NCBI GenBank assembly: GCA_021166835.1
Contig: JAJPEN010000077.1
Span: forward strand, 1 to 21,980
Direction: 5' to 3'
Origin: Burkholderiaceae bacterium
Lineage (GTDB): Bacteria; Pseudomonadota; Gammaproteobacteria; Burkholderiales; Burkholderiaceae
Length of the DNA stretch: 21,980 nucleotides
Part shown: in pieces, positions 9,696 through 16,243 of the stretch
Position numbering within the stretch: position 1 is the first letter of the stretch
Layout of the letters: the number at the start of each line of letters is the position of its first letter
Program-made: the position numbers and the translations under genes
The notes under the pieces: generated by a model
Databases searched by the model: none
Told to the model about the DNA's origin: nothing
Seen by the model: only the letters and a program-made list of their open reading frames with translations

Positions 9696-10577
9696 ATGTC
9701 CTCGAAGCCCGATGCGGCCGGTTCCGAATCGCGCGGCGCGACGGCGCAGCAGGCGCGGCTGCGCGTGGCGGCCGTGCAGATGGTTTCGTCGACCAGCGTG
9801 GACGAGAACCTCGCGCGCGCCGGCGCGCTCATCGCCGAGGCCGCCGCCGCGGGCGCGCGGCTGGTCGCCCTGCCCGAGCACTTCGCTTTGCTCGGCCGCA
9901 GCGACCGCGACAAGCTCGCGATACGCGAAGCCGACGGCGAGGGGCCGATCCAGCGCTTCCTCTCGGCGCAGGCGGCCGCCAACGGTGTCTGGCTGGTTGG
10001 CGGCACGCTGCCGCTGTTCAGCCCGAATCCCGGCAAGGTGCTGAACACGAGCTTCGCCTACGGTCCGGACGGCGCGCGCACGGCCCGCTACGACAAAATC
10101 CACCTGTTCGGCTTCGAGCACGGCGACGAGCGCTTCGACGAGGCGGCGACCATCGTGCCCGGACGCACGCCGGTGGTCGTCGACATCGACGTCGGCGCGG
10201 CCGGCGCGGCGCAGCGCTGGCGGGCGGGGATGAGCGTGTGCTACGACCTGCGCTTTCCGGAGCTGTATCGAACGCTGGTCCCGGCGGACTTGATTCTCGT
10301 GCCTTCCGCCTTCACGTACACCACCGGGTCGGCGCATTGGGAAGTGCTGCTGCGCGCGCGAGCGATCGAGAACCAGTGCTACGTCCTCGCGCCGGCGCAG
10401 GGCGGTCGCCACGAGAACGGACGGCGCACCTGGGGGCATTCGATGCTCGTCGACCCATGGGGCGAAATCGTCGCGATGCACGACGAAGGCGAGGGAATCG
10501 CCGTCGGCGACGTCGAGCGCAGCCGGCTCGATGCGGTGCGCGCGAGCATTCCGGCCCTCCGACATCGCGTCCTGTAG
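9696..10577 (+). CDS. Carbon-nitrogen hydrolase, Nit/YbeM-like amidase (possible deaminated-glutathione amidase)
   Basis: A 293-residue nitrilase-superfamily protein with the full catalytic triad: E61 (ALPEHFALLG), K134 (YDKIHLFGFEHGDERFDEA) and C182 (SVCYDLRFPELYR). It also has the typical WGHSMLVDPWGEI block near the C-terminus. The Nit1-like subfamily in bacteria (E. coli YbeM) hydrolyses deaminated glutathione as metabolite repair. The overall fit is good, but the exact substrate cannot be read from sequence. It is cytoplasmic, with no signal peptide. It sits between yhdP and tldD, 47 nt after the first and 9 nt before the second, so it is very probably co-transcribed with them. The N-terminal 20 residues before RLRVAAVQMV are low-complexity and may be disordered. 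A general omega-amidase is the main alternative. Confidence 0.9.
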   Translation: MSSKPDAAGSESRGATAQQARLRVAAVQMVSSTSVDENLARAGALIAEAAAAGARLVALPEHFALLGRSDRDKLAIREADGEGPIQRFLSAQAAANGVWLVGGTLPLFSPNPGKVLNTSFAYGPDGARTARYDKIHLFGFEHGDERFDEAATIVPGRTPVVVDIDVGAAGAAQRWRAGMSVCYDLRFPELYRTLVPADLILVPSAFTYTTGSAHWEVLLRARAIENQCYVLAPAQGGRHENGRRTWGHSMLVDPWGEIVAMHDEGEGIAVGDVERSRLDAVRASIPALRHRVL

Positions 10578-10586
10578 CATGCATTC

Positions 10587-12047
10587 ATGAAACTCGTCGA
10601 AACGCCTTTCCAGACGCTTGCGCTCGCACGCTCGGTGCTGCTCGACCCCTACGGGCTCGACGACTCGCACCTTTCGGCGGCGCTGTCCGAGATCTTCCGC
10701 CACCGCGTCGACTACGCCGACCTCTATTTCCAGTTCACCCGCACCGAGGGCTGGAGCCTCGAGGAAGGCATCGTCAAGTCCGGCAGCTTCTCGATCGACC
10801 AGGGCGTCGGCGTGCGCGCCGTCTCGGGCGACAAGACCGCCTTCGCGTATTCCGACGTGATCGGCGCCGATGCGCTGATGAACGCCGCGCGCGCCACGCG
10901 AACGATCGCCGCGCGCGGCGCGGGCCGCACGAAAGTCTCGGGCACGCTGGTGCCCGGACAGGGCCACGCGCTGTACGGGCTCGACGACCCGATTCCGCGG
11001 CTGGAGGCCACGCAGAAGGTGGCGCTGCTCGAGCGCATCGAGCGCATGGCGCGGGCGAAGGATCCGCGCGTGCGCCAGGTGATGGCCGGGCTGGCCGCCG
11101 AATACGACGTCGTCCTCGTCGCCCGCTCCGACGGGCACGTCGCCGCCGACGTGCGTCCGCTGGTGCGCCTGTCGATCAGCGTCATCGCCGAGCAGGGCGG
11201 GCGGCGCGAGCAGGGGCACAGCGGCGGCGGCGGTCGTTTCGACTTCTCGCATTTCGACGACGAGCGCCTCGAGCGCTACGTCGACGAGGCGGTGCACGCC
11301 GCGCTCACCAATCTCGAGGCGCGTCCGGCGCCCGCCGGCACGATGACCGTCGTGCTCGGCCCGGGCTGGCCCGGCGTGCTGCTGCACGAAGCGGTCGGCC
11401 ACGGCCTCGAAGGCGACTTCAACCGCAAGGGGTCGTCGGTGTTCGCCGGCCGCGTCGGCGAGCGCGTGGCCAGCCCCGGCGTCACCGTCGTCGACGACGG
11501 AACGCTGTCGCAGCGGCGCGGCTCGCTGAACGTCGACGACGAGGGCAACCCCACGCAGCGCAACGTCCTCATCGAGGACGGCATCCTGAAGGGCTACCTG
11601 CAGGATTCGCTCAACGCGCGCCTGATGAAGAGCGCCGTCACCGGCAACGGCCGGCGCGAGTCCTTCGCGCATCTGCCGATGCCGCGCATGACGAACACCT
11701 ACATGCTCGCCGGCGAGCGCGATCCGGCCGAGATCCTCGAGTCGGTGGACCGTGGCCTGTACGCGGTGAACTTCGGCGGCGGGCAGGTCGACATCACCAA
11801 CGGCAAGTTCGTGTTCTCGGCCTCCGAGGCGTGGTGGGTCGAGAACGGCCGCCTGCAATACCCGGTGAAGGGCGCGACCATCGTCGGCAACGGCCCCGAC
11901 GCGCTGCAGCGCGTGACGATGATCGGCAACGACATGCGCCTCGATCCCGGCATCGGCGTCTGCGGCAAGGACGGCCAGAGCGTGCCGGTCGGCGTCGGAC
12001 AGCCGACGCTGCGCATCGAGCGGATGACGGTCGGCGGAACGGCCTGA
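10587..12047 (+). CDS. tldD: Metalloprotease TldD
   Basis: A 486-residue homologue of E. coli TldD (481 residues), nearly collinear with it. The zinc-site motif HEAVGH is at 267-272 within [21 protein letters not shown], and the C-terminal Cys ligand is C459 in [20 protein letters not shown]. Other family blocks are [34 protein letters not shown] and [20 protein letters not shown]. In E. coli, TldD works with TldE (PmbA) as a heterodimeric protease that degrades unfolded peptides, including CcdA and the microcin B17 precursor. The tldE partner is not in this window. The start ATG is 9 nt after the amidase stop and has no ribosome site; a -10-like TAGCAT ends 6 nt before it. The stop overlaps the likely beginning of the next gene. 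Confidence 0.97.
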   Translation: MKLVETPFQTLALARSVLLDPYGLDDSHLSAALSEIFRHRVDYADLYFQFTRTEGWSLEEGIVKSGSFSIDQGVGVRAVSGDKTAFAYSDVIGADALMNAARATRTIAARGAGRTKVSGTLVPGQGHALYGLDDPIPRLEATQKVALLERIERMARAKDPRVRQVMAGLAAEYDVVLVARSDGHVAADVRPLVRLSISVIAEQGGRREQGHSGGGGRFDFSHFDDERLERYVDEAVHAALTNLEARPAPAGTMTVVLGPGWPGVLLHEAVGHGLEGDFNRKGSSVFAGRVGERVASPGVTVVDDGTLSQRRGSLNVDDEGNPTQRNVLIEDGILKGYLQDSLNARLMKSAVTGNGRRESFAHLPMPRMTNTYMLAGERDPAEILESVDRGLYAVNFGGGQVDITNGKFVFSASEAWWVENGRLQYPVKGATIVGNGPDALQRVTMIGNDMRLDPGIGVCGKDGQSVPVGVGQPTLRIERMTVGGTA

Positions 12048-13270
12048 CCCCTCCGATCATCGCAAGCCCGCAGACCTTCAGCCTGCGCCGGATCGCGCTG
12101 CCGGCTTTCGGTCCGTCGCTGCTGTTCGGCGTGGGCGAGGGCGCGATCCTGCCGATCGTGCCGCTCACCGCGCGCGACCTCGGCGCCTCGGTTTCGGCCG
12201 CCGCCTTCGTCGTCACGCTGATCGGCGTCGGCTCGCTGGTCAGCAACGTTCCCGCCTCGATGATCACCACCCGCTTCGGCGAGCGGCGCGCGATGGTCGG
12301 CGCTTCGCTGTGGGCGGCGCTGGCGATGCTGCTGTGCATGTTCGCGCGCGACCTCGTCGTCTTCTCGCTGGCGATCCTGATGATCGGCATGTCGGCGGCG
12401 GTGTTCAATCTCGCGCGGCTGAGCTGGCTTGCCGAAGCGGTGCCCGTGCCGTACCGGGCGCGCGCGCTGTCCACGCTCGGCGGCGTGCTGCGCATCGGTC
12501 TGTTCGTCGGGCCTTTCGTCGCGGCGGCGGCGATCCACGCCTTCGGAGCGCTCGCCGCCTACGGAGTCGGCGTCGTCGTGCTCGTCGTCGGCGCGTTCGT
12601 CGCCCGCGCGGCAGGCGATCTGCCGGCGCACGAGGGCGTCGGCGCGTCCCGGCGCACGCCGTTGCGACTGACCGAGGTGCTGCGCGAGCATCGCCGCGTG
12701 TTCGCCACCGTCGGGCTGGGCGTCGTGCTGATCGCCGCGGTGCGCGCCTCGCGGCAGGGGATCGTTCCGCTGTGGGCCGAGCACATCGGCCTGGGCGCGG
12801 CGAGCGTCTCGCTGATCTACGGGCTGTCGAACGCCGTAGACATGCTCGTCTTCTACCCGGCCGGGCGGCGCATGGATCTTCGGGGCCGTCGCGCGGTGGC
12901 AGTGCCTTCGATGATGATCATGGGCAGCGCGCTGCTCGCGGTGCCGTTCACGCATTCGGCGCCGGCGCTGCTCGCGGCGGCGCTGTTGATCGGCTTCGGC
13001 AACGGCATCGGTTCGGGCCTGGTGATGACGCTGGGCGTGGACCATGCGCCGGCGCACGCGCGCACGCAGTTCCTCGGCGTCTGGCGCCTGCTGTCGGACG
13101 TCGGCGCCACGGCCGGGCCCGCGCTGCTGTCGGTGATCGCCGCCGCGGCGCCGCTGGCCGCGGCGATCGCGTCGATCGGCGGGATCGCCTTCGCCGGCGC
13201 GGCGGCCTTCTCGCGCTGGGCGCCGGGGGCAGCGCCCACCGCGCGCGGCTCGCCTCCGCCCCGGTCCTGA
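12044..13270 (+). CDS. MFS transporter with unclear start codon
   Basis: An open frame encoding about 408 residues of MFS-type protein. Twelve membrane segments can be traced, beginning with [25 protein letters not shown]. The helix 2-3 loop is [13 protein letters not shown], a weak motif A. The function is unknown, and a drug or metabolite exporter is only a guess. Oddly, there is no ATG, GTG or TTG between the end of tldD and the first helix. The first in-frame GTG (12131) is inside helix 1 and the first ATG is after helix 2. The start given here is a CTG at 12044 that overlaps the tldD stop (CTGA), which would fit coupled translation. ATC codons at 12056 and 12059 are other options. The coding frame and end are firm; the start is not. 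Confidence 0.8.
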   Translation: MTPPIIASPQTFSLRRIALPAFGPSLLFGVGEGAILPIVPLTARDLGASVSAAAFVVTLIGVGSLVSNVPASMITTRFGERRAMVGASLWAALAMLLCMFARDLVVFSLAILMIGMSAAVFNLARLSWLAEAVPVPYRARALSTLGGVLRIGLFVGPFVAAAAIHAFGALAAYGVGVVVLVVGAFVARAAGDLPAHEGVGASRRTPLRLTEVLREHRRVFATVGLGVVLIAAVRASRQGIVPLWAEHIGLGAASVSLIYGLSNAVDMLVFYPAGRRMDLRGRRAVAVPSMMIMGSALLAVPFTHSAPALLAAALLIGFGNGIGSGLVMTLGVDHAPAHARTQFLGVWRLLSDVGATAGPALLSVIAAAAPLAAAIASIGGIAFAGAAAFSRWAPGAAPTARGSPPPRS

Positions 13271-13333
13271 GACTGATGTGAGGCCCGAGCCCGCGTTGCC
13301 GAAAGGCCGCGTTGGCCCTTCCGCAGCTGCTGC

Positions 13334-13362
13334 TTGCAGCGCAGTGGCGGCCGACGTACACT
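13334..13362 (+). promoter_or_regulatory. Predicted promoter of the aroG leader
   Basis: TTGCAG (13334-13339), a 17-bp spacer, then TACACT (13357-13362). The -10 matches 4/6 and the -35 matches 3/6 of the sigma-70 consensus. Transcription would start about 7 nt downstream, at or beside the ATG of the leader ORF (13369). That would make the leader mRNA leaderless and agrees with the lack of a Shine-Dalgarno site there. The upstream part of this gap (13271-13333) shows nothing recognisable. Confidence 0.45.
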
Positions 13363-13368
13363 GGCCGG

Positions 13369-13497
13369 ATGTTGCTGCACTGCAAACAGGAATTGGCTCG
13401 TAGCGCTGCCCGTTGGCCGGCCGGCCGATTTACGCGTTTTTTCTTCCACTTTCCCTGCAGCTGGCGGGGCGAGTCGGCAGCGCGCGCAGGCAGCTGA
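13369..13497 (+). CDS. Phenylalanine-rich leader peptide of the aroG attenuator
   Basis: A 42-codon ORF that begins MLLHCKQELARS and contains RFTRFFFHFPCSW, with Phe at positions 21, 24, 25, 26 and 28. The Phe codons span 13429-13452. Three of the five are TTT, although this genome uses TTC almost everywhere. It has no Tyr and only two isolated Trp. It resembles known Phe leader peptides of enteric bacteria (pheA and pheST leaders, with FFF and FRFFFYF runs). The ORF lies 61 nt before aroG and is followed by an intrinsic terminator, so it is best read as a sensor peptide for Phe-tRNA supply rather than a functional product. No ribosome site is visible; translation may start leaderless from the ATG, or from an internal TTG at 13393. 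The call is an inference from layout and composition. Confidence 0.75.
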   Translation: MLLHCKQELARSAARWPAGRFTRFFFHFPCSWRGESAARAGS

Positions 13498-13530
13498 GCA
13501 GCGAAGCACCGAATCCCACGAACCGCCGGC
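13460..13530 (+). promoter_or_regulatory. Candidate antiterminator pairing of the aroG attenuator
   Basis: GCTGGCGG (13460-13467), which begins 8 nt after the last Phe codon, can pair with CCGCCGGC (13523-13530). This gives 8 base pairs, one of them G-U, and uses the 5' arm of the terminator. A ribosome stalled at the Phe codons would leave 13460-13467 free to pair. A ribosome that reaches the leader stop at 13497 would sit between the two segments and favour the terminator. This is a hand-made pairing, not a computed fold. Confidence 0.55.
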
Positions 13531-13551
13531 ACTGTCCGGCGGTTTTTTTTT
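13522..13551 (+). terminator. Intrinsic terminator (attenuator) just before aroG
   Basis: ACCGCCGG (13522-13529) pairs perfectly with CCGGCGGT (13536-13543) around a 6-nt loop, and nine T residues follow at 13543-13551. The T run ends 7 nt before the aroG ATG. The terminator is therefore placed to stop transcription entering aroG rather than to end an upstream gene. The MFS stop is 250 nt away with the leader ORF in between. Confidence 0.88.
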
Positions 13552-13558
13552 GGCGACC

Positions 13559-14695
13559 ATGATGACCCACAGCACCGACGACCTTCGCATCCGCGCGATC
13601 AAGGAACTGGCTCCCCCCTCGCACCTGTTGCGCGAATTCGCGATCGACGCGGCGGCGGCCGAGACGACCTACGAATCCCGGCGGGCGATCCATCGCATCC
13701 TGCACGGCGAGGACGACCGCCTGATCGTCATCGTCGGTCCGTGCTCGATCCACGATCCCGCTGCCGCCCGTGAATATGCGAAGCGGCTCGTCGAGCAGCG
13801 CAGGCGACTGGCCGGCGAGCTGGAGGTGGTGATGCGCGTGTATTTCGAGAAGCCGCGCACGACGGTCGGATGGAAGGGGCTCATCAACGATCCCGATCTC
13901 GACAACAGCTTCGACATCAACAAGGGGCTGCGCATCGCGCGCGAGCTGCTGCTCGACATCACGCGCTCGGGGCTGCCGGCGGGCACCGAATACCTCGACA
14001 TGATCACGCCGCAGTACTACGCCGACCTCATCTCGTGGGGAGCGATCGGCGCGCGCACCACCGAATCGCAGGTGCATCGCGAGCTGGCCTCCGGGCTGTC
14101 GTGTCCGGTCGGCTTCAAGAACGGCACCGACGGCAATCTGCGCATCGCCTTCGATGCGATCAAGGCGGCCTCGCAGCCGCATCATTTCCTGTCGGTCACC
14201 AAGGGCGGACACTCGGCGATCGTCTCGACCAACGGCAACGACGACTGCCACGTGATCCTGCGCGGCGGCAAGCATCCGAACTACGACGCTGCCAGCGTCG
14301 ACGCCGCGTGCCGCGCTGCCGCAGCCGAAGGGCTGCCCTGCCGGCTGATGATCGACGCGAGCCACGGCAACAGCCAGAAGCGTCCGGAGAACCAGATTCC
14401 CGTCGCCACCGCGGTGGCCGCGCAGGTCGCCGCCGGCGACGCGCGGATCGTCGGCGTGATGATCGAAAGCCACCTGCAGCCGGGCCGACAGGATCTGGTC
14501 GAACGCGGCTCGCTGCGTTACGGGCAGAGCATCACCGACGGCTGCATCGGCTGGGACGAAAGCGTGCAGCTGCTCGACGCGCTCGCCGCGTCGGTGCGCG
14601 CGCGCCGGCGCGCGATCGGGGCCGAGGCTGCCCGGTCGTCCGGCGGCGCGGCGATGCAGCGCACCGCCGCGATGCGCTGCGCGGATCCGGGCTGA
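13559..14695 (+). CDS. aroG: 3-deoxy-7-phosphoheptulonate (DAHP) synthase, Phe-type class I
   Basis: Condenses phosphoenolpyruvate with erythrose-4-phosphate, the first step of the shikimate pathway. The protein is 378 residues and aligns almost collinearly with E. coli AroG (350). Metal ligands C62, H269, E303 and D327 are present (GPCSIHD, DASHGNSQ, MIESHL, ITDGCIGW), as is MRVYFEKPRTTVGWKGLINDP. Starting at the second ATG (13562) would give E. coli numbering exactly. The Ser of ASGLSCP, which lines the Phe site in AroG, is kept. This suggests Phe feedback inhibition and agrees with the Phe leader upstream. A longer frame is open from 13334 but would be translated through the terminator, so it is rejected. 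No ribosome site is seen next to the T run. The last roughly 27 residues (Ala/Ser/Arg-rich) extend beyond the usual end. Confidence 0.95.
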   Translation: MMTHSTDDLRIRAIKELAPPSHLLREFAIDAAAAETTYESRRAIHRILHGEDDRLIVIVGPCSIHDPAAAREYAKRLVEQRRRLAGELEVVMRVYFEKPRTTVGWKGLINDPDLDNSFDINKGLRIARELLLDITRSGLPAGTEYLDMITPQYYADLISWGAIGARTTESQVHRELASGLSCPVGFKNGTDGNLRIAFDAIKAASQPHHFLSVTKGGHSAIVSTNGNDDCHVILRGGKHPNYDAASVDAACRAAAAEGLPCRLMIDASHGNSQKRPENQIPVATAVAAQVAAGDARIVGVMIESHLQPGRQDLVERGSLRYGQSITDGCIGWDESVQLLDALAASVRARRRAIGAEAARSSGGAAMQRTAAMRCADPG

Positions 14696-14795
14696 GCGGC
14701 ACGCGCGCGTCGAACCCCGTACAAGCGCCATCCGTCGGAAATTGCCCGAAGCGGGCGCCAGGTAGCGCATGCCGTGCCGAAGGCGCCGTTTACCA

Positions 14796-14822
14796 TGCTA
14801 TAAACGTCGCAGTGTTTCGGAG
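14796..14822 (+). promoter_or_regulatory. Extended -10 promoter and ribosome site of the cNMP-domain gene
   Basis: TGC-TATAAA (14796-14804) is an extended -10 element (TGn plus 5/6 to TATAAT). No -35 hexamer is evident, as is common for extended -10 promoters. GGAG at 14819-14822 is 6 nt before the ATG at 14829. The gap since aroG (14696-14828) shows no clear terminator. Confidence 0.6.
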
Positions 14823-14828
14823 AAATCG

Positions 14829-15422
14829 ATGGAAGCGGTGAAAGGTGGCCCGCCGTCCGAGTCCGCATCGGGCGCATCGACCCCCGCGCGGCGCACGCCT
14901 CACGAGCGACTGCTCGCCGTCGGCCTGAAGCCCATCGGGCGCGCCAGCGACTTCGCCGACCAGATCCACGGGCTGATGGCCCGCACGCCGCTGTTCTCGG
15001 GGCTCGACATCGACGAGACCCGCAAGCTCGGCACCTTCATGTACGTCTACGAAGCGCAGCCCGGCGTCACGATCATCAACGAGGGCGAGACGGGCGACTT
15101 CATGATGCTGCTGATGCAGGGCATGGTCGACGTCCTGCGCCGCAACCGCTACAACTACCCGTCGCGCATCGCCGTCGCGCACGCCGGCCATTCGCTCGGC
15201 GAAATGTCGATGTTCGACGGCGAACCGCGCTTCGCCTCGTGCGTCACCCTCGAGACCAGCCGCATCGCCGTGCTCACACGCGATGCGCTGATGCTCGTGC
15301 TCGGCGACGAACCCGCGCTCGGCAACAAGATCCTCCTCAAGCTCGTACAGCTGCTCTCCGAGCGCCTGCGCCAGACCAGCGCGAAGCTCGTCTCGTACCT
15401 CGAGGCGGCGCGGGACGCGTGA
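14829..15422 (+). CDS. Cyclic nucleotide-binding domain protein without a DNA-binding domain
   Basis: 197 residues. After a roughly 45-residue Ser/Ala-rich N-terminus comes one cNMP-binding (Crp-like) beta-roll, from FADQIHGLMARTPLFSGL to the C-terminal helix. The phosphate-binding cassette is GHSLGEMSMFDGEPRFASCV (120-139), with the Glu (E125) and Arg (R134) that contact cyclic nucleotide in Crp-type domains. So cAMP or cGMP binding is possible. No helix-turn-helix follows: the protein ends with the long helix LLKLVQLLSERLRQTSAKLVSYLEAA. It is therefore not a transcription factor itself and may regulate a partner by contact or dimerisation. The start at 14829 is chosen because of the ribosome site and promoter. 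An earlier in-frame codon at 14769 would place the promoter inside the gene. Confidence 0.85.
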   Translation: MEAVKGGPPSESASGASTPARRTPHERLLAVGLKPIGRASDFADQIHGLMARTPLFSGLDIDETRKLGTFMYVYEAQPGVTIINEGETGDFMMLLMQGMVDVLRRNRYNYPSRIAVAHAGHSLGEMSMFDGEPRFASCVTLETSRIAVLTRDALMLVLGDEPALGNKILLKLVQLLSERLRQTSAKLVSYLEAARDA

Positions 15423-15428
15423 AAGGAG

Positions 15429-15519
15429 GTGAAGGGTAAAGGGTGAAGGGTGAAGGGGAAAAGCCCCGGCCTTCGAAATCGGGGCCTCTGCCCTTGACCC
15501 TTCACCCTTTACCCTTCAC
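15429..15519. repeat. Long inverted repeat built of GTGAAGG-like heptads
   Basis: The left arm 15429-15451 is the exact reverse complement of 15497-15519 (23 bp). After one mismatch the pairing continues for 5 bp (15453-15457 with 15491-15495). An inner GCCCCG/CGGGGC stem (15463-15468 with 15480-15485) closes the loop. Each arm is itself a tandem array of a 7-bp unit, GTGAAGG, with one GTAAAGG variant. It lies between the convergent cNMP-domain gene and the adenosyltransferase gene. It could fold into a roughly 90-nt hairpin in RNA from either strand. There is no T run, so it is not a standard intrinsic terminator. Confidence 0.93.
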
Positions 15520-15520
15520 A

Positions 15521-15548
15521 GGATCGGGCGCGCTAGCGCGCCCGATCC
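15521..15548. repeat. Perfect 28-bp palindrome spanning the adenosyltransferase stop
   Basis: Each half is GGATCGGGCGCGCT and the whole is its own reverse complement, with no spacer (centre between 15534 and 15535). It begins 1 bp after the heptad inverted repeat and contains the TAG stop of the minus-strand gene (15533-15535). It may act as a bidirectional transcription stop or mRNA-end stabiliser for the two convergent genes, or be a protein-binding site. No T run is present. Confidence 0.9.
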
Positions 15549-16084
15549 TTCTGCCACATCACGTCCGGCACCCCCGCGTGCACGTTCAGCACCCGCGACA
15601 GCACGAACAGCAGGTCCGATAGCCGGTTCAGGTAGCGGCGGCAGTCTGGGCGGATCTCCTCGGCGTTGCCCAGCGCGACCACGGCGCGTTCGGCGCGACG
15701 GCAGACCGTGCGCGACAGATGGGCGAAGGCGGCAGCGCGCGAGCCGCCGGGCAGCACGAATTCCTGCAGGCGCGACAGTCCGGCGTTGTGTTCGTCGAGC
15801 AGCGCGTCGAGCTTCGCGACCTGCGACTCGTGCAGGTTCTCGAAGCCGGGAATGCACAACTCGCCGCCCAGGTCGAAGAGGTCGTGCTGGATGCCGATCA
15901 GCTGCTCGCGCACCTTCTCCGGCATCGGCTCGGTGAGCAGCACGCCGATCGTGGAATTCAGCTCGTCGACCTGGCCGATCGCCTCGATGCGCGGTCCGTC
16001 CTTGCTCGTGCGCTTGCCGTTGCCCAGGCCCGTGGTTCCGTCGTCGCCCGTGCGTGTGGCGATCTTCGACAGTCGATATCCCAT
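15533..16084 (-). CDS. pduO: PduO-type ATP:cob(I)alamin adenosyltransferase
   Basis: A 183-residue enzyme that transfers the adenosyl group of ATP to cob(I)alamin to make coenzyme B12. Family signatures are all present: the N-terminal ATP loop IATRTGDDGTTGLGNGKR (8-25), GQVDELNSTIG (37-47), HDLFDLGGEL (67-76), the Arg-rich RTVCRRAERAVV (125-136) and YLNRLSDLLFVLSR (151-164). The length is normal and no key residue is missing. AAGGAG 8 nt upstream supports the start at 16084. It is divergent from the D-lactate dehydrogenase-like gene with a 159-nt gap. No other cobalamin genes lie in the window, so the protein probably serves B12 salvage or a B12-dependent enzyme encoded elsewhere. The C-terminal codons and stop lie inside a 28-bp palindrome. 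Confidence 0.95.
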   Translation of the reverse strand: MGYRLSKIATRTGDDGTTGLGNGKRTSKDGPRIEAIGQVDELNSTIGVLLTEPMPEKVREQLIGIQHDLFDLGGELCIPGFENLHESQVAKLDALLDEHNAGLSRLQEFVLPGGSRAAAFAHLSRTVCRRAERAVVALGNAEEIRPDCRRYLNRLSDLLFVLSRVLNVHAGVPDVMWQKDRAR

Positions 16085-16092
16085 CGTCGCGG

Positions 16093-16118
16093 CTCCTTCG
16101 TTCGATCGGCCGAGTGTA
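16093..16118 (-). promoter_or_regulatory. Ribosome site and candidate -10 of the adenosyltransferase gene
   Basis: On the minus strand AAGGAG (16093-16098) lies 8 nt before the ATG. TACACT (16113-16118) is a candidate -10 box followed by CGGCCGAT, the same arrangement seen before the MFS gene at 1302. No -35 at normal spacing is seen. Between here and 16243 I see no clear promoter for the plus-strand gene. Confidence 0.35.
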
Positions 16119-16243
16119 TCGCCGACCGGCGACGGCTATCGGCCAAGCCCCGCTTACGCGTGGTTCGGGATACCATTTCCTCGAGAAGCCGGCCCGGTGC
16201 GCCCCTGCCCGGGCCGCGACCCCGCCCCTCATTGAAGAATGCC

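Noticed and set aside
6189..10577. A 1462-codon open frame in the third plus-strand frame
   Set aside because: Only the last 294 codons (from 9696) are a real gene. The rest is an Arg/Ala-rich shadow of yhdP caused by very high GC.
13334..13558. An N-terminal extension of aroG by 75 codons
   Set aside because: It would be translated through the terminator hairpin and T run, has no similarity to DAHP synthases, and the family N-terminus fits the start at 13559/13562.
14696..14795. A terminator or small RNA after aroG
   Set aside because: Only short GC-rich partial complements are seen, with no T run and no clear hairpin.
15423..15445. A perfect AAGGAGGTGA ribosome site just after the cNMP-domain stop
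   Set aside because: The GTG within it opens only five codons, and the next GTG leads into sequence antisense to the adenosyltransferase. It is part of the heptad repeat.
15429..15519. CRISPR-like repeats
   Set aside because: Units are 7 bp with no spacers and are arranged as an inverted pair; no cas genes are near.
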